Of a DNA stretch of 64,000 nucleotides, positions 53,691 through 64,000 are shown piece after piece; position 1 is the first letter of the stretch, and each line of letters opens with the position of its first letter. Source of the stretch: Branchiostoma floridae (taxonomy: Eukaryota > Chordata > Leptocardii > Amphioxiformes > Branchiostomatidae); assembly GCF_000003815.2 (NCBI RefSeq), contig NC_049990.1, positions 21,338,321 through 21,402,320 of the forward strand, in the 5' to 3' direction. Position numbers and translations under genes: made by a program. The notes beneath the pieces are model-generated. The model ran no database searches, was not told the DNA's origin, and saw only the letters and a program-made list of their open reading frames with translations.

Positions 53691-56125
53691 CTAACTAGCT
53701 GTAATGTTATAATTACAGATTCGCATTTTAAAAAGAGGTTTTAAGGTTTGCACACCTGTTTTCTAGTGATTTATTGTCCCAGGGCCCAGATAACGTTAAT
53801 AATAACTAACACCTAACTTACCATACGTAATTGTATACATGCATGCACACATCTCACAACGAGGAACACGTAGACGGTCAAAAGGTTTATTCATTAAAAA
53901 TCTGCTAAAGTTACACACTTGAGATGACCAATCATCTGATAAAATAATCATCTTAACACATAGATGAACAAACAATGCTTATAAAGGTCTAGAAAATGCT
54001 ACCCAGGTCCCTGTAAGTTGTACACCGGGTCCGCACTGAGCGAATCCCATGCAAGACTGCAGAAACACTAAGTATTTGAGTCTGCGCAGTAATATATTCC
54101 CTCTAGCTACCACAAAGGTCAGGAGTACTATACGTGTCACCTCCGGGTTCAGCTTTGCACATCGCCCCTTTACAATGATACAAAAAATTACACAGTAATC
54201 TAAATTAGGACATCAACAGACCGTTGAGTTAATCACTGATCTTTGTCATTTCGTTCATTTCAAAATAATTTGCCAGTCGGTATGACAAGCCTTTTTACAT
54301 TTCAGGTTCCAGTGACATCGTCTACCCCAGATGGAAACCTAGGTTGGAAACCGGAAACCCAATTTACTACTACTACTATTCTTAGTATCCTTAGTTTATC
54401 TTAAAAGTTAGGATTTGTTGTAGCCTCTATGTAGATTTCAACTACAGTACTGTATACTTAGAAACCCCTCTGTGTATACTTAGAAACCCCTCTGTATCTG
54501 GACAATAGTCAAACTTTTACCAACATGTATACAAGCACAGATGAAATTTTACGCTTAAGTACTTGTACATTTTGTAGTACATGTGTGTGTATCAAGATTG
54601 CAGTAGACATTGGGATGTCATCAGTGTTTCACACTGTCATATAGTTTGAGGGTGTGTTTGACATTAACAACTTCTTATAGTTGTAAGATGAGAATGCTTT
54701 GGAGATGAGAAGTTAATGGATATCATGGAGGAGAGAAAAAGAAGGTCCCTAAAAATAGCTTTGTTTGAGTCTAGTCTTGTTTACCAACATTTGCTGGTCA
54801 GGTTAGTGGAAGCAGACCAAAAAAAAACTGGACTTCAGGCTAATGAATTCCTGGTATACATTATTATACATGTATATTGAACTTTGTTATACTTCAGTTG
54901 TACACAGCAATTAAGTTCATGTCTCCCATCAGTTGGCAACAAATTTAAAAAGAAGTGAAATAGTCCTTATCCCACAGATTGTGTGTACTTCAACTTGTGT
55001 AGGGGCCATATGCACATTTTTCAAGAGCTTGCATACTGTAAAAGCTAGGTCCTGTCCTGTTCATGATATGGAGTGATGTAATTTTCAATCATTTTGGCTT
55101 GAGATGTAGTTATTAACATGTACTTGTGACTGAAGGGACTCACAGAATGTGATGAAATGAACATTCATTCATAGCGGTTCTATCAAATGTTTTGTGACAA
55201 AAAAATAGTTTCAGAAACATTAGCACAGCTGTATACATTTGGTAGATGGATTTTTACTGAGGACCAATCAATTTCTAAGTCTAAGAACTTGTATCAAAGT
55301 CTCGGAGACATGCTGCATGCCTATGTACCTGCCAGGCTAGTGTGCTACATTTTAGGCACTTGCAAAGTTCAACATTACAATATCTCATAATTATAACAAT
55401 GGCTGTGATTGCTTTGTGTTTCTTTGCTTATAACTGTTTGTACAAGTAATAATTCATATCCAAGTACATAATTTTATAGGTTATACATTGCCAGGATTGC
55501 CACACACAATGAGTTTCAAATTGTGGCATTTTCCAACAAGGGGCTGCTTTGGAGCACCCAAGGCATACAGTTACATACTAACTATGCTACAATGCCACCA
55601 CATGATCCACTAACTTGCTTCTATCATTATATGAATCATAGTTTTGAGACATACAGTTTTACAGCTTGCTTTGTACTTGATATTACACCCAGTGAAACCA
55701 ACCAGAAACAATAGTTCAATTCTACCTCAGACAGACTTTCATCTGTCAGTGATCATGATCTGACAAATTAGTTTTGATCAAGGACGTTATATAAGAGGAT
55801 AACGTCCTTGGTTTATAGATTAGACACCACGTAAAGAAAATAACGTTAGAGTCCAGTGGGTAATTTTGGCCCAAAGATATACACTTTATGTAGAGTTTGT
55901 GCCGTCTACTGAATTCTCATTTAAGTCACTTGTGTCAAGGAGCGATAAAAGCTCCTTGCTTGTGTGTAGAAGTTATCATCAAAGGCACGCTTCACTTCAT
56001 AAATTATAAAATAACCCGTCCAAACGCTCCAGAGCCCATCGTCAACAAATTATGAACATTGAAACGCGTAAAATTTTCGCGCAAAAACTTGACAGAAGCC
56101 TGTTAATCACAATGCTTAATGTGTC
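53691..56125. other. Inner region of the foldback element; no gene recognised
   Basis: AT-rich, short open frames only. Two tidy hairpins lie at 55780-55809 (AAGGACGTTAT, loop, ATAACGTCCTT) and 55938-55959 (CAAGGAGC, loop, GCTCCTTG). A 24-bp tandem (TACTTAGAAACCCCTCTGT) is near 54457-54497. Confidence 0.45.
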
Positions 56126-56311
56126 TACAAACTACTACAGTGCGTGTTCCGCGATAAACTGCCGCTCTATCTGCTATTTTGATGAGAAAAACGGCCCGGT
56201 TGTTGTCTGGGAGATCGGCAAGGCTGTGCTGCACACTCTGGAGCAGTTATACGTCACGGGTCAGAGGTCACGGGTATTTAAACATGAGGCGGATACAAGA
56301 TAGTCCTGACC

Positions 56312-56410
56312 ATGGGGAGATGAAGCTATGTAATGACGTCACTGGTGTAGAAGTCTCGCGAGAAATGGATTCTCGCGAGACTTCATAATTGTGACGTCAG
56401 TGTGAATCCT
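56312..56410. repeat. 99-bp palindromic repeat, copy 1
   Basis: Identical to 61727-61825. Core GAAGTCTCGCGAGAA-ATGGA-TTCTCGCGAGACTTC (15-bp perfect stem), flanked by TGACGTCAC and GTGACGTCA. Right part of the host repeat interrupted by the foldback element. Confidence 0.9.
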
Positions 56411-56469
56411 AATATGTTTACACTGATGGACCTCGATGAAGGTTAAGGAATGGGCACAAATGACCGAGG
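56409..56469 (+). repeat. 61-bp direct repeat, right copy
   Basis: Identical to 49788-49848. Confidence 0.85.
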
Positions 56470-56519
56470 AGTCTTCTTTGTTTCAGCCATAACGAGACCG
56501 AGATTCGCACTCTTCCTTG

Positions 56520-56629
56520 GGTTCAATCTTACCCCTACTTTCTCCAATCCTTACTACCCCTACTTTCTCCAATCCTCACTTCTCCCAAACCTCAATCCTA
56601 TCTTCTCCAAACCTACACTCTACCTGTCA
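56520..56629. repeat. Pyrimidine-rich short tandem repeat at a gap
   Basis: Units of (C)CTACTTTCTCCAATCCT and related sequence running into the 100-N gap. Confidence 0.7.
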
Positions 56630-56729
56630 NNNNNNNNNNNNNNNNNNNNNNNNNNNNNNNNNNNNNNNNNNNNNNNNNNNNNNNNNNNNNNNNNNNNNNN
56701 NNNNNNNNNNNNNNNNNNNNNNNNNNNNN
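56630..56729. other. Assembly gap (100 N)
   Basis: Exactly 100 N next to a tandem repeat. Confidence 0.98.
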
Positions 56730-56744
56730 CAGTCTTCAATCGAA

Positions 56745-57270
56745 TCAACTCCGCCGTTTTTTAACCGATTGACTTGAAATTTGGCACAAAGGTAGAGTAA
56801 GTCAATACCCTCAGGTGTTTTTTTCATTTTTTTCATATCTGCCTTTGAAATGATTTTATTGAGGTTTTTGTCAATTTTTATGTATATTTTGGGCTCCTGT
56901 ACCCTGGTATTACAGCCGAATGACATGAAATTTGGTACAGAGGTGCCCTGATCATATGCCCACCCAGATTTGATAACAGTTTTGGTATACGGTACAACAA
57001 AATGCTTAATTTTGCGATTTTTGGCCATTTTTTGACAAAAAAAAGCACATTTTTGCCTCCTGTACCCTCGTTTTACAACCGAATGACCTGAAATTTGGTA
57101 TAAAAGTGCCCTTCAATTTTGTGCGCATGAATTCAATAACAGTTTTTCCATACAGTACAACATAATGCTTAATATTGCAATTTTATGGCCATTTTTAGAC
57201 AAAAATTGGACATTTTTGGCTCCTGTTCCCTCGTTTTACAACCAAATGACCCGAAATTTGGTAAAGGGGT
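56745..57270. repeat. ~160-bp tandem repeat, about four units
   Basis: Units centred on AC(A/C)ACCGAATGAC(C/A)TGAAATTT and GG(T/C)A recur at about 56763, 56919, 57076 and 57241, separated by ATAATGCTTAAT, TTGGCCATTTTT and CTCCTGTACCCTCGTTTTAC. Diverged copies. Confidence 0.8.
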
Positions 57271-59039
57271 GCTCTAGATATTTATCCAAATGACCCATGT
57301 ATAATTTTTGGCATGGAACACTTTAAAATGATATATTTGGGAATTTTTTTGGTCATTTTCCAATGGCCAAAGGGGTCAACGACCTCAAGGCCTATTGTTG
57401 CATGAGGGAGATGGCTGAAATATGCTGTATTTGCTCTCAAGCAAATGTCGGCCTTTCTAGTCTAATAATGAGACGTTATGCGATCACATAAGTAGCCTAT
57501 CACTGACTCCATAAACTTCCAACTTCCCTAAAAGTCTAAGCTGAGGTACCTCCATCAAAGTCCCGATATATACTTCGACCATGCTCTACTGGTTCATATA
57601 ACTTAATATATTCAAACTTAAACTGTTCATACCTGTTTGTCAGAGGTATGCAATAGTTAATACATTTTTTTAAGAAAATGCTCCCTTACTATGGCCACGC
57701 TTATATCTCACCCCGCGTCCCATCGAAGTCTACGTACAGCCATAAGGTATTTTTAGCTTTCCCCAATTTTCTCTCTCGTGGGTTCGTATTGATAAAAAAT
57801 TTCGGGACTTTTCCCAATGAAACAGTTTTATGGAAAAACGTTCAGCAGCACTGATCACCTTTCCTTACCCCGGACCATAATTAAGCTTGCCCATTATCGA
57901 TGACTTCCTTTTTTTTAATTATCAGATGTCCATCATTGATGATGACTTCAATTGCGCCGCAGGTGTGCTCGCAATCCAAATGCCGATGTGTATGTTTTTC
58001 ACACATCGGGCAGACAACTGCGGTGCTAGGGTTGGTCCTTGTCTTTTCCCCTTCCTTCTCCTTCCTTCGTGGTCGTTTCGATTACTTAAATGTGTCTCTA
58101 TTCTTCAAATGTTCTCATATAACAGTCTTTAGAGAGGAGCACGTCACCGTACACTTCTAACCGTGGCAACAGACTCCCATTCCCAATATAGAATGCTACA
58201 CGCAGTCAGGAACGACTTCAGCGAGTCATAATGCTCAACGCTCAGCATACAGGATGTACAATCTTTCTCGTACCAAAGTAACATACTGCGTAAGAAAACT
58301 GTCGTTTTGTAACATCTGAGGAGACCTATATGCCCCCTGTTGACATCCGACTGCACCAATCCAAATGGTTCGCCTGAGCGTCACGCGCCATGGTCCGGAC
58401 GGAGCGGGAGCTGTCCCCCTCCAATTCACCCATCATGTCCAACTTTTAACTGTGTGTATATACTCTTATAAACGTGTCACATAGGAACTGCCATTAACCT
58501 TTCAGAAAATAATTATCACCGTGGACTGCAGATCGGTCACTACGGACCACGGGAACAAAAGGTGCGCAATTTGGCAATTAAAGATTTGGAGGGGGTGCTC
58601 CCGCTCGCTTCCCGGACCATCAGGTTGGATGGCGAGGTCCTTAGTTGGGCCTACACACGGTCTGCGAGAGGAAGAAAATTGGCGGAAATACAAGCCGGAG
58701 ACCAAACGCGTATGCTAAAATCTACATCCGGAATCACAGTTCCTGCTCGTCCGTCTATTACCATGGGCAACAAACAAGCCTTGTCTTTTTCGTCCTTTGA
58801 GTGCCTTCGACATCCATTGGTACACGCCGTCGGAAAAAAAAAAACAATAACTCCTCGATCTACCGCCTATCCTTCTACCCGGAAAAAGTTCTTTGAGAAA
58901 ACTACAGCCCACACGGGCATAGGGCCTCAAGATCTACCCAGGTTAATCGATGTCAGAGATTACTGGATACCTGGCCTACCTTAGACCATAGGTGTTCTTT
59001 AGCCTCAGGGTACTACACCAGGGCGGCTACACTACCGCA
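57271..59039. other. No supported gene
   Basis: Contains a 140-codon plus-strand open frame at 58562-58984 (MRNLAIKDLEGVLPL ... DVRDYWIPGLP). It is basic and I recognise no domain; it runs up to the start of the tandem array. It could be part of the same repeat element or chance. No other support. Confidence 0.3.
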
Positions 59040-60650
59040 ATCAGCCGGCATACTTACCAGCGTAGTTCGGCTATGCCGTCAGGTCAGCCGCTGGCATCCT
59101 TACTCGAGTAGCCCTGCTATATATATATGTTCCTGTGTCGGCTCCGCAGGCCAATCTCGGCGTCCTTGTAGTCCCAGGTCTGCATACTTGAAAGAGTAGC
59201 CCTGCTATACTGCCAAGTCGGTCCCGGACCAATCTCTGAGTCCTTGTAGTGTCAGGCCTGAGTAGTTACTCGTGTAGCTCCGGTACAGCCCGAGTCGGCC
59301 CCGGGTCGATCTCGGCTTCTTTTCGTCCCCAGGTCTGCACCCTATTAGCGTGTTCCCATTACAGACCGAGTCGGTCCCTGGCCAGCCTCGGCGTCTTTGC
59401 GACCGCAGGCCTGCATACTTAGTATTAGATGGTAACCTACTGCATTCCCGAGTCAGCCCCGTGCCGATCCCTGCTTCCTAGCTGGCCCCAGGCCTGCATA
59501 CTTACCCGTGTAGCTCTGCTACATTCCCGAGTCGGCCCCTTGCCTACATGCTACGCAGTGTAGCCTTGCTACATTCCCGAGTCGGCGCCTAGCCAGACTC
59601 GTCTTCCATGCGGCTCCATGCCTACATGCTGCGCAGTGTAGCCTTGCTACTTTCCCGAGTCGGCCGCAGGACGTTCTCGGTATTACTGCGGTCCGCGGCC
59701 TGAATACCTACCAGTGCAGCCTACTACATTCCCTAGTCGGCGCTTTGCCAGACTCGGCTTCCATGCGGGTCCATGTCTACATGCTCGGCTACACAACAAT
59801 GCAGCCTACTACATTCACGAGTCGGCGCCTTGCCAGACTCGGCTTCCATGCGGCTCCATGCCTACATTCTCGGCTACACAATAGTGCAGTCTACTACATT
59901 CCCGAGTCGGCGCCTTGCCAGACTCGGCTTCCATGCGGCTCCATGTCTACATGCTCCGCAGTGTAGCCTCACTACCTTCCCGAGTCGGCCGCTGGCCGTT
60001 CTCGGTGTTACTGCGATCCCAAGCCTGCATACTTACCAGTGCAACCTACAACATTCCCGAGTCGGCGCCTAGCCAGACTCGCCTTCCATGTGGCTCCATG
60101 CCTACATGCTCCGCAGTGTAGCGTCGCTGCCTTCCCGAGTCTGCCGCTGGACGTTCTCGGTGTTACTGCGGTCCCAAACCTGCATACTTACCAGTGTAGC
60201 CTACTATATTCCCGAGTCGGCGCCTTGCCAGACTCGGCTTCCGTGTGGCTCCATGCCTACATGCTCTGGAAAATGTTGCCTTGCTACCTCCCCGAGTCGG
60301 CCGCTGGACGTTCTCAGTGTTACTGCGGTCCCAAGCCTGCATACTTACCAGTGTAGCCTACTATATTCCCGAGTCGACACCTTGTCAGACTCGGCTTCCA
60401 TGTGGCTCCATGCCTACATGCTCTGGAAAATGTTGCCTTGTTACCTCCCCGAGTCGGCCGCTGGACTTTCTCAGTGTTACTGCGGTCCCAAGCCTGCATA
60501 CTTACCAGTGTAGCCTACTATATTCCCGAGTCGGCGCCTTGCCAGACTCGGCTTCCATGTGGCTCCATGCCTACATGCTCTGGAAAATTTTGCCTTGCTA
60601 CCTCCCCGAGTCGGCCCCTAGACGCTCTCGGTAGTACTACGGCCGCCGCA
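59040..60650. repeat. GC-rich tandem array, ~157-bp period in its 3' part
   Basis: About ten units. The 3' units repeat at exactly 157 bp (CTTACCAGTGTAGCCTACTA near 60187, 60344 and 60501), while 5' units are diverged. Each unit carries CCGAGTC-GGCGCCTTGCCA-GACTCGG, a 7-bp-stem hairpin. Three overlapping frames stay open (up to 141 codons) because the period is not a multiple of three. Confidence 0.92.
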
Positions 60651-61726
60651 GGCCGGAGCAATCGCCTACGTAGTCCAGCCACGCTACAGGGTTCGCCGGT
60701 TTTGTTACCCTTGCGGTGTCAGTTGGTGACTCCCGTTTTAGACCGTCATACATACCAGCACTTCACAATTTCCAAGCTACTGGCAACTCGTGGTCCTTCT
60801 CACGGAGGAGGCGTCTAAAGCAACTTAAAAATACCAAGAGTTCACGGGTATCAGGAAAATACAAAGGTTAGGTAGCCCCTCGAACTGAAGAAACTGAAAA
60901 GAAAACGCAGACCCCAACATGGAACCTGCCATAAAAATGGAACGGCAACTGTGAGTCTACAACATGAATGTTTCCCACGGAAACGCGAGCCTCGTGGCTG
61001 CACAACAAAGCATGTGCACCAGCGTCCCTCGGTTGTAAAATACAAAACTCACCGAGCTGAGACAAATGGATTACATTCATACAACGCCAGCAACGTGGTT
61101 ACACAACACAGAAATATGCACCCGCTTCCATTACAAAAAAATATAAACTCAACGAGACAAAACTGACCAAAAACCAAGAGAGGCTTCTAATGGGAACGGG
61201 GGATGGACATGTAGACTGGACGTCATCGTCGTGCCTTTGCCGAAGCTCCCCCGGACCTGGTGCCCGCCGCTCTGCACAGCTCTCTTGACAGCCAACGCCG
61301 TTTTGACAAACTGGTAGAGGAACCTAACTCCCGGAATAAATAACACGTTACTGTACCGAAAAAATGGAGGCTCACACAAAGGGCCAACAAACATAGCCAC
61401 ACGTAATTACGCAAAGAAATTCCCCACCTGGCGCCCAACCTGGAAATGAAACACCGACGGGAAAACGAGCGGGAAAACGTGCGAGGCCTCAACCGTCCAA
61501 CAATTCACGAAAATTTGCAAAATGACGTGAAAAATACTGCAAACCTTTCACAAACCATATAATTCTTACTCGAACTGCCTTAGTGTAAAATCGCTGCGGC
61601 CTCAAACTCCAGGAGACGCCGACGATACAGTTCGAAGTTCTCAGTCGTTCAAGCACGCCATGCATCATGAAGTGAGGGCAGAGAAAAACTAGTACACGTC
61701 CGCTCTCCTAGCTGGGTTCGCTGCGA
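60651..61726. other. No gene recognised
   Basis: Moderately GC-rich sequence with short frames on both strands and no known domain. GCAACGTGGTTACACAACA and CTCGTGGCTGCACAACAAAG suggest a weak internal duplication near 60990-61110. Confidence 0.35.
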
Positions 61727-61825
61727 ATGGGGAGATGAAGCTATGTAATGACGTCACTGGTGTAGAAGTCTCGCGAGAAATGGATTCTCGCGAGACTTCA
61801 TAATTGTGACGTCAGTGTGAATCCT
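61727..61825. repeat. 99-bp palindromic repeat, copy 2 (empty site)
   Basis: Uninterrupted copy of the sequence that carries the foldback element at 50215-56311. Only one ATGGGGAGAT is present (61727-61736). Confidence 0.9.
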
Positions 61826-62253
61826 GAGTGAAATGCACTTTCCAAACCTTGATAGGTGTGCAACAGAGTACTAGTATACATATTTCACCTTAAACATTTC
61901 TATGTATTTCGGTATTGAAATAATAATAAACATCCAAAACATGCATTGATTTAATCGCATCTTCCAAAAATAAATATTGAAAAAGTACTGGTGACAATTA
62001 GATCTAACAGTAACATTTTGAACACATCACGATTTGATGTTTCCTGTAAGTACGAAAACTCCACAAGACAATTGGAAACATGAACGTATAGAAGTCATAG
62101 TGATTTTAATACAGGTGCATGAACTCCACCTCGATATTCACACAGTCATTACAATAATGTACTTACTGTACGGTATATTACCTCAATAAAAGATCACTTT
62201 ACGTCAAAACATCAGCAATCAGAAAAGAGAATTTAATCATAAAGAAGTTCTAC
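61826..62253. other. Probable 3'UTR and flank of the GPCR gene
   Basis: AT-rich, non-coding. No strong minus-strand polyadenylation signal; ATTAAA (TTTAAT at 62232-62237) is the nearest but is very close to the stop. Confidence 0.4.
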
Positions 62254-62691
62254 TTAAGGCAACGCAGGGCGCTGTCGCTGTGGATGCGGCGTGGGAACCC
62301 TGTTGACAGTGACGGTTCCATGTTTGCTGCGGACAACTATCTGTCGGTTACGTGCAGTTCGGCTGTTTCTCGGTAGGGTGCTCTCGCTCACAATCGGCGT
62401 GGGCACACCTGTCCAAAAGGGCAGGAGCTTGCGGATGTACTTCAGGATGTTGTCGTTGAAGGCCACGTATACACAGGTATTGATGACGCTGTTTGCCATA
62501 GCAACCGCCTCCACCACGTAGAAAACCGTGTCGGTCTTGTTCATTTGGAGGCTGAGGTCCGGGAAGAAGTCCCGGATGATGGTGTAGGCGTAGTAAGGCC
62601 CCCAGCACAGGATGAACATCACCAACATGATGACAAGGCGCATGGTTTTCACCTTTGACCTGCGGTGAGCACGCCGCTGTGCTCTAGTTAT
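62254..62691 (-). CDS. GPCR last coding exon (TM6, TM7, tail)
   Basis: Acceptor TTCTCCTGTAG before ATA; 145 codons and TAA (62256-62254). Confidence 0.88.
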   Translation of the reverse strand: MTRAQRRAHRRSKVKTMRLVIMLVMFILCWGPYYAYTIIRDFFPDLSLQMNKTDTVFYVVEAVAMANSVINTCVYVAFNDNILKYIRKLLPFWTGVPTPIVSESTLPRNSRTARNRQIVVRSKHGTVTVNRVPTPHPQRQRPALP

Positions 62692-63812
62692 CTACAGGAG
62701 AAGAAAGAGTAATTTCTAAAACTAGACTTAACTGAAAAAGCTGTAGGCTGTATTCTGTTCATACGTTGAAGACTGCGTGTTATGTTCAGTATAGATGGAC
62801 CAAAAGAAGTGTGTGACACTGGTCTCCTTTTGAACTTTGTGGTCAAGCATGTAGTAAGATAGAGCCAGTCCCTGCTACGACCTCCCTTTCGACCGAGCGA
62901 TCTGACGGAGTGCTCAAAGAATTTCTTAAAGCTTTTTCTATTTTGTCGTCTATCCCGCCATACTTTGGCTATATTATACAGTAGAAGTCAGTTAATTGCA
63001 CTACGGATTATCGCACACTTCTGTTAACTGAACGGAATCCTAAAATCCCAAACCGGTGTGGTCCAGCTAGATAACTTCGCATTATCGCACCAGCTGGATA
63101 ATTGCACGAAATTCGCTGGCAACCAGGCCGTGCAATTAAGCGGCTTCTACTGTACTCCAATTGTTATTACATAAATCCAATTCAGGTCGCAGCAAGATTG
63201 CCTTCTAGTGAAATAGGGGGCCTTATTCGTATATTCAAACCCGTACGGGTTGACTTAATTACGTACGGGTTGAGTATACAGTACAGTAGAAGCCAGTTAA
63301 TTACACAACGGATTATCGCACACTTCTGTTAACTGAACAGAATCCTAAAATCCCAAACCGGTGCGGTCCAGCTAGATAACTTCGCATTATCGCACCAGCC
63401 GGATAATCGCACGAAATTCGCTGGCAACCAGGCCGTGCAATTAAGCGGCTTCAACTGTATTATGTATTGACATTTGTTTGGCTAAGATAAAGTTTGCGGG
63501 AAGAACTTATTTTTTTACTAAGACACACTGATTTTGCAGCATGATTATCTAACCTAAAAAGTACTTCTTCAGCTTCGAACTTTACCAAAGTAAGAAAGAA
63601 ATGTTATTATGCAACTCATATACAGACTTCAATATATGCACAGGTGAAAACGAAGATTCTAAATTCACCTGTCCGGGGAAGCGTCTGCGCCACACCTTCC
63701 AGATGACCCGGAAGTAGCAGAAGCACATGATGCAGACCGGAAGTACAAACTGCACGACCACCACGAACACGTAGTACCCCTGGGACGTGCTTTCCAGCGA
63801 GACCGGCCATAC
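62254..63812 (-). CDS. Class A GPCR, 3' end only (TM5 to C-terminus)
   Basis: Rhodopsin-family seven-helix receptor, probably peptide-like, in the plasma membrane. Two exons in the window, 63812-63669 and 62691-62254, join in phase 0 (193 codons plus stop). The first encodes TM5 (YYVFVVVVQFVLPVCIMCFC) and the start of loop 3 (WRRRFPGQ). The second gives ITRAQRRAHRRSKVKTMRL, TM6 with CWGPYY (C-W-x-P switch), an outer loop (RDFFPDLSL), TM7 with NSVINTCVY, the helix-8-like FNDNILKYIRKLLP, and a basic C-tail ending RQRPALP. The usual N-P-x-x-Y of TM7 is N-T-C-V-Y. TM1-4 lie beyond the right edge, so ligand class cannot be assigned. Confidence 0.88.
62979..63152. mobile_element. pogo/Tigger-like MITE, copy 1 (174 bp)
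   Basis: TIRs CAGTAGAAGTCAGTTAATTGC and GCAATTAAGCGGCTTCTACTG (shown as ends only), flanked by TA. CAGTAGAA...GATTATCGCAC is typical of Tc1/mariner-pogo ends. Lies in the GPCR intron. Confidence 0.8.
63284..63457. mobile_element. pogo/Tigger-like MITE, copy 2 (174 bp)
   Basis: Same length and nearly the same sequence as 62979-63152, same orientation, flanked by TA (63282-63283, 63458-63459). Only about 130 bp from copy 1. Confidence 0.8.
63669..63812 (-). CDS. GPCR coding exon with TM5
   Basis: Acceptor TTTTTTACGTCAG before GTA TGG; 48 codons; donor CAG|GTGAAT. Confidence 0.87.
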
Positions 63813-63924
63813 CTGACGTAAAAAATGTCAGGAGCGTGATTACTTCGCTAAGGATATTAAAAGCACACCGGGGCCCGGCCGTGCTTTTTTTGAAAACGAA
63901 AATAAAAATATATACATAAACATA

Positions 63925-64000
63925 CAGTCAAACCTGTCCATAGCGGCCACTCAAGGGACTGGAGAAATATGGCCACTATAGACAGGTGAACACTATAGAG
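63925..64000. mobile_element. Start of a Tc1/mariner-like MITE, cut by the window edge
   Basis: CAGTCAAACCTGTCCATAGC after TA, followed by GGCCACTCAAGGGACTGGAG and GGCCACTATAGACAGGTG, internally inverted. Only its left part is visible. Confidence 0.5.

Larger units (their letters stand above)
50215..56311. mobile_element. ~6.1-kb foldback/MULE-like element
   Basis: Terminal inverted repeats of about 185 bp (50215-50400 and 56126-56311) begin GGTCAGGACTATCTTGTATC and differ at only a few positions. The flanking 10-bp direct repeat is ATGGGGAGAT (50205-50214 and 56312-56321). The uninterrupted target, with one ATGGGGAGAT, is at 61727-61736. Inside are two ~50-bp minisatellite arrays in opposite orientation around a sequence gap, then ~2.4 kb of unrecognised AT-rich sequence. 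No transposase is recognised. A 9-11-bp duplication and long TIRs with internal tandem repeats fit Mutator-like or foldback elements (inference). Confidence 0.8.

Noticed and set aside
58562-58984. 140-codon open frame
   Set aside because: No recognisable domain, no splice or promoter support, next to a tandem array; listed only as a note.
59745-60818. Six overlapping open frames of 68-141 codons
   Set aside because: All arise from the 157-bp tandem array; frames rotate from unit to unit.

Overview
The window is animal nuclear DNA from a scaffold-level assembly, with four runs of exactly 100 N. It is most likely from a cephalochordate (Branchiostoma-type). The basis for that is compact multi-exon genes with short phase-matched exons and a very dense, young load of MITEs, LINE fragments and minisatellites. 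The species call is inference; no database was searched.

Region 1 (1-16.6 kb) holds no supported host gene. It contains a diverged tandem duplication, a hAT-type MITE with a clean 8-bp target duplication, L1-like endonuclease and reverse-transcriptase fragments on the minus strand, a ~2-kb tandem duplication (4620-8659), a 33-bp TIR element, three plus-strand LINE tails and a ~160-bp minisatellite (12.5-13.4 kb).

Region 2 (16.7-49.5 kb) is the gene-bearing core. It holds three paralogous genes for single-RRM, glycine-rich RNA-binding proteins of the CIRBP/RBM3 (cold-inducible, hnRNP-like) type. Gene 1 is on the plus strand (coding 17804-25245, 196 aa). Gene 2 is on the minus strand (coding 35972-29815, 158 or 169 aa). 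Gene 3 is on the plus strand (coding 40954-47851, 167 or 178 aa). Genes 2 and 3 are divergent and share a ~0.4-kb promoter. All three have a CRE-type TGACGTC motif 59-71 bp before the donor of a short 5'UTR exon, and identical RRM exon sizes (41, 82, 88 nt) and phases. Between the Gly-rich exon and the tiny last exon (YQPY-stop), genes 2 and 3 carry a 33-nt cassette exon embedded in ~200 bp of nearly identical intron. It is flanked by two complementary intronic elements that could pair over ~1.1-1.6 kb and loop the cassette out. I regard this as the most interesting signal in the window. Further intronic blocks (343 bp at ~97 %, and ~87 bp upstream of exon 5) are also much more similar than the rest of the introns.

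Region 3 (49.7-61.8 kb) is a repeat complex. A ~6.1-kb foldback/MULE-like element (50215-56311) has ~185-bp terminal inverted repeats, a 10-bp target duplication and two ~50-bp minisatellite arrays in opposite orientation. It sits inside another repeat whose uninterrupted copy lies at 61.7 kb. After it come ~160-bp AT-rich repeats and a 157-bp-period GC-rich array (59.0-60.65 kb).

Region 4 (62.2-64 kb) holds the last two coding exons, minus strand, of a class A GPCR (TM5 to C-terminus). Its 5' exons lie beyond the right edge, and its last intron holds two pogo/Tigger-like MITEs.
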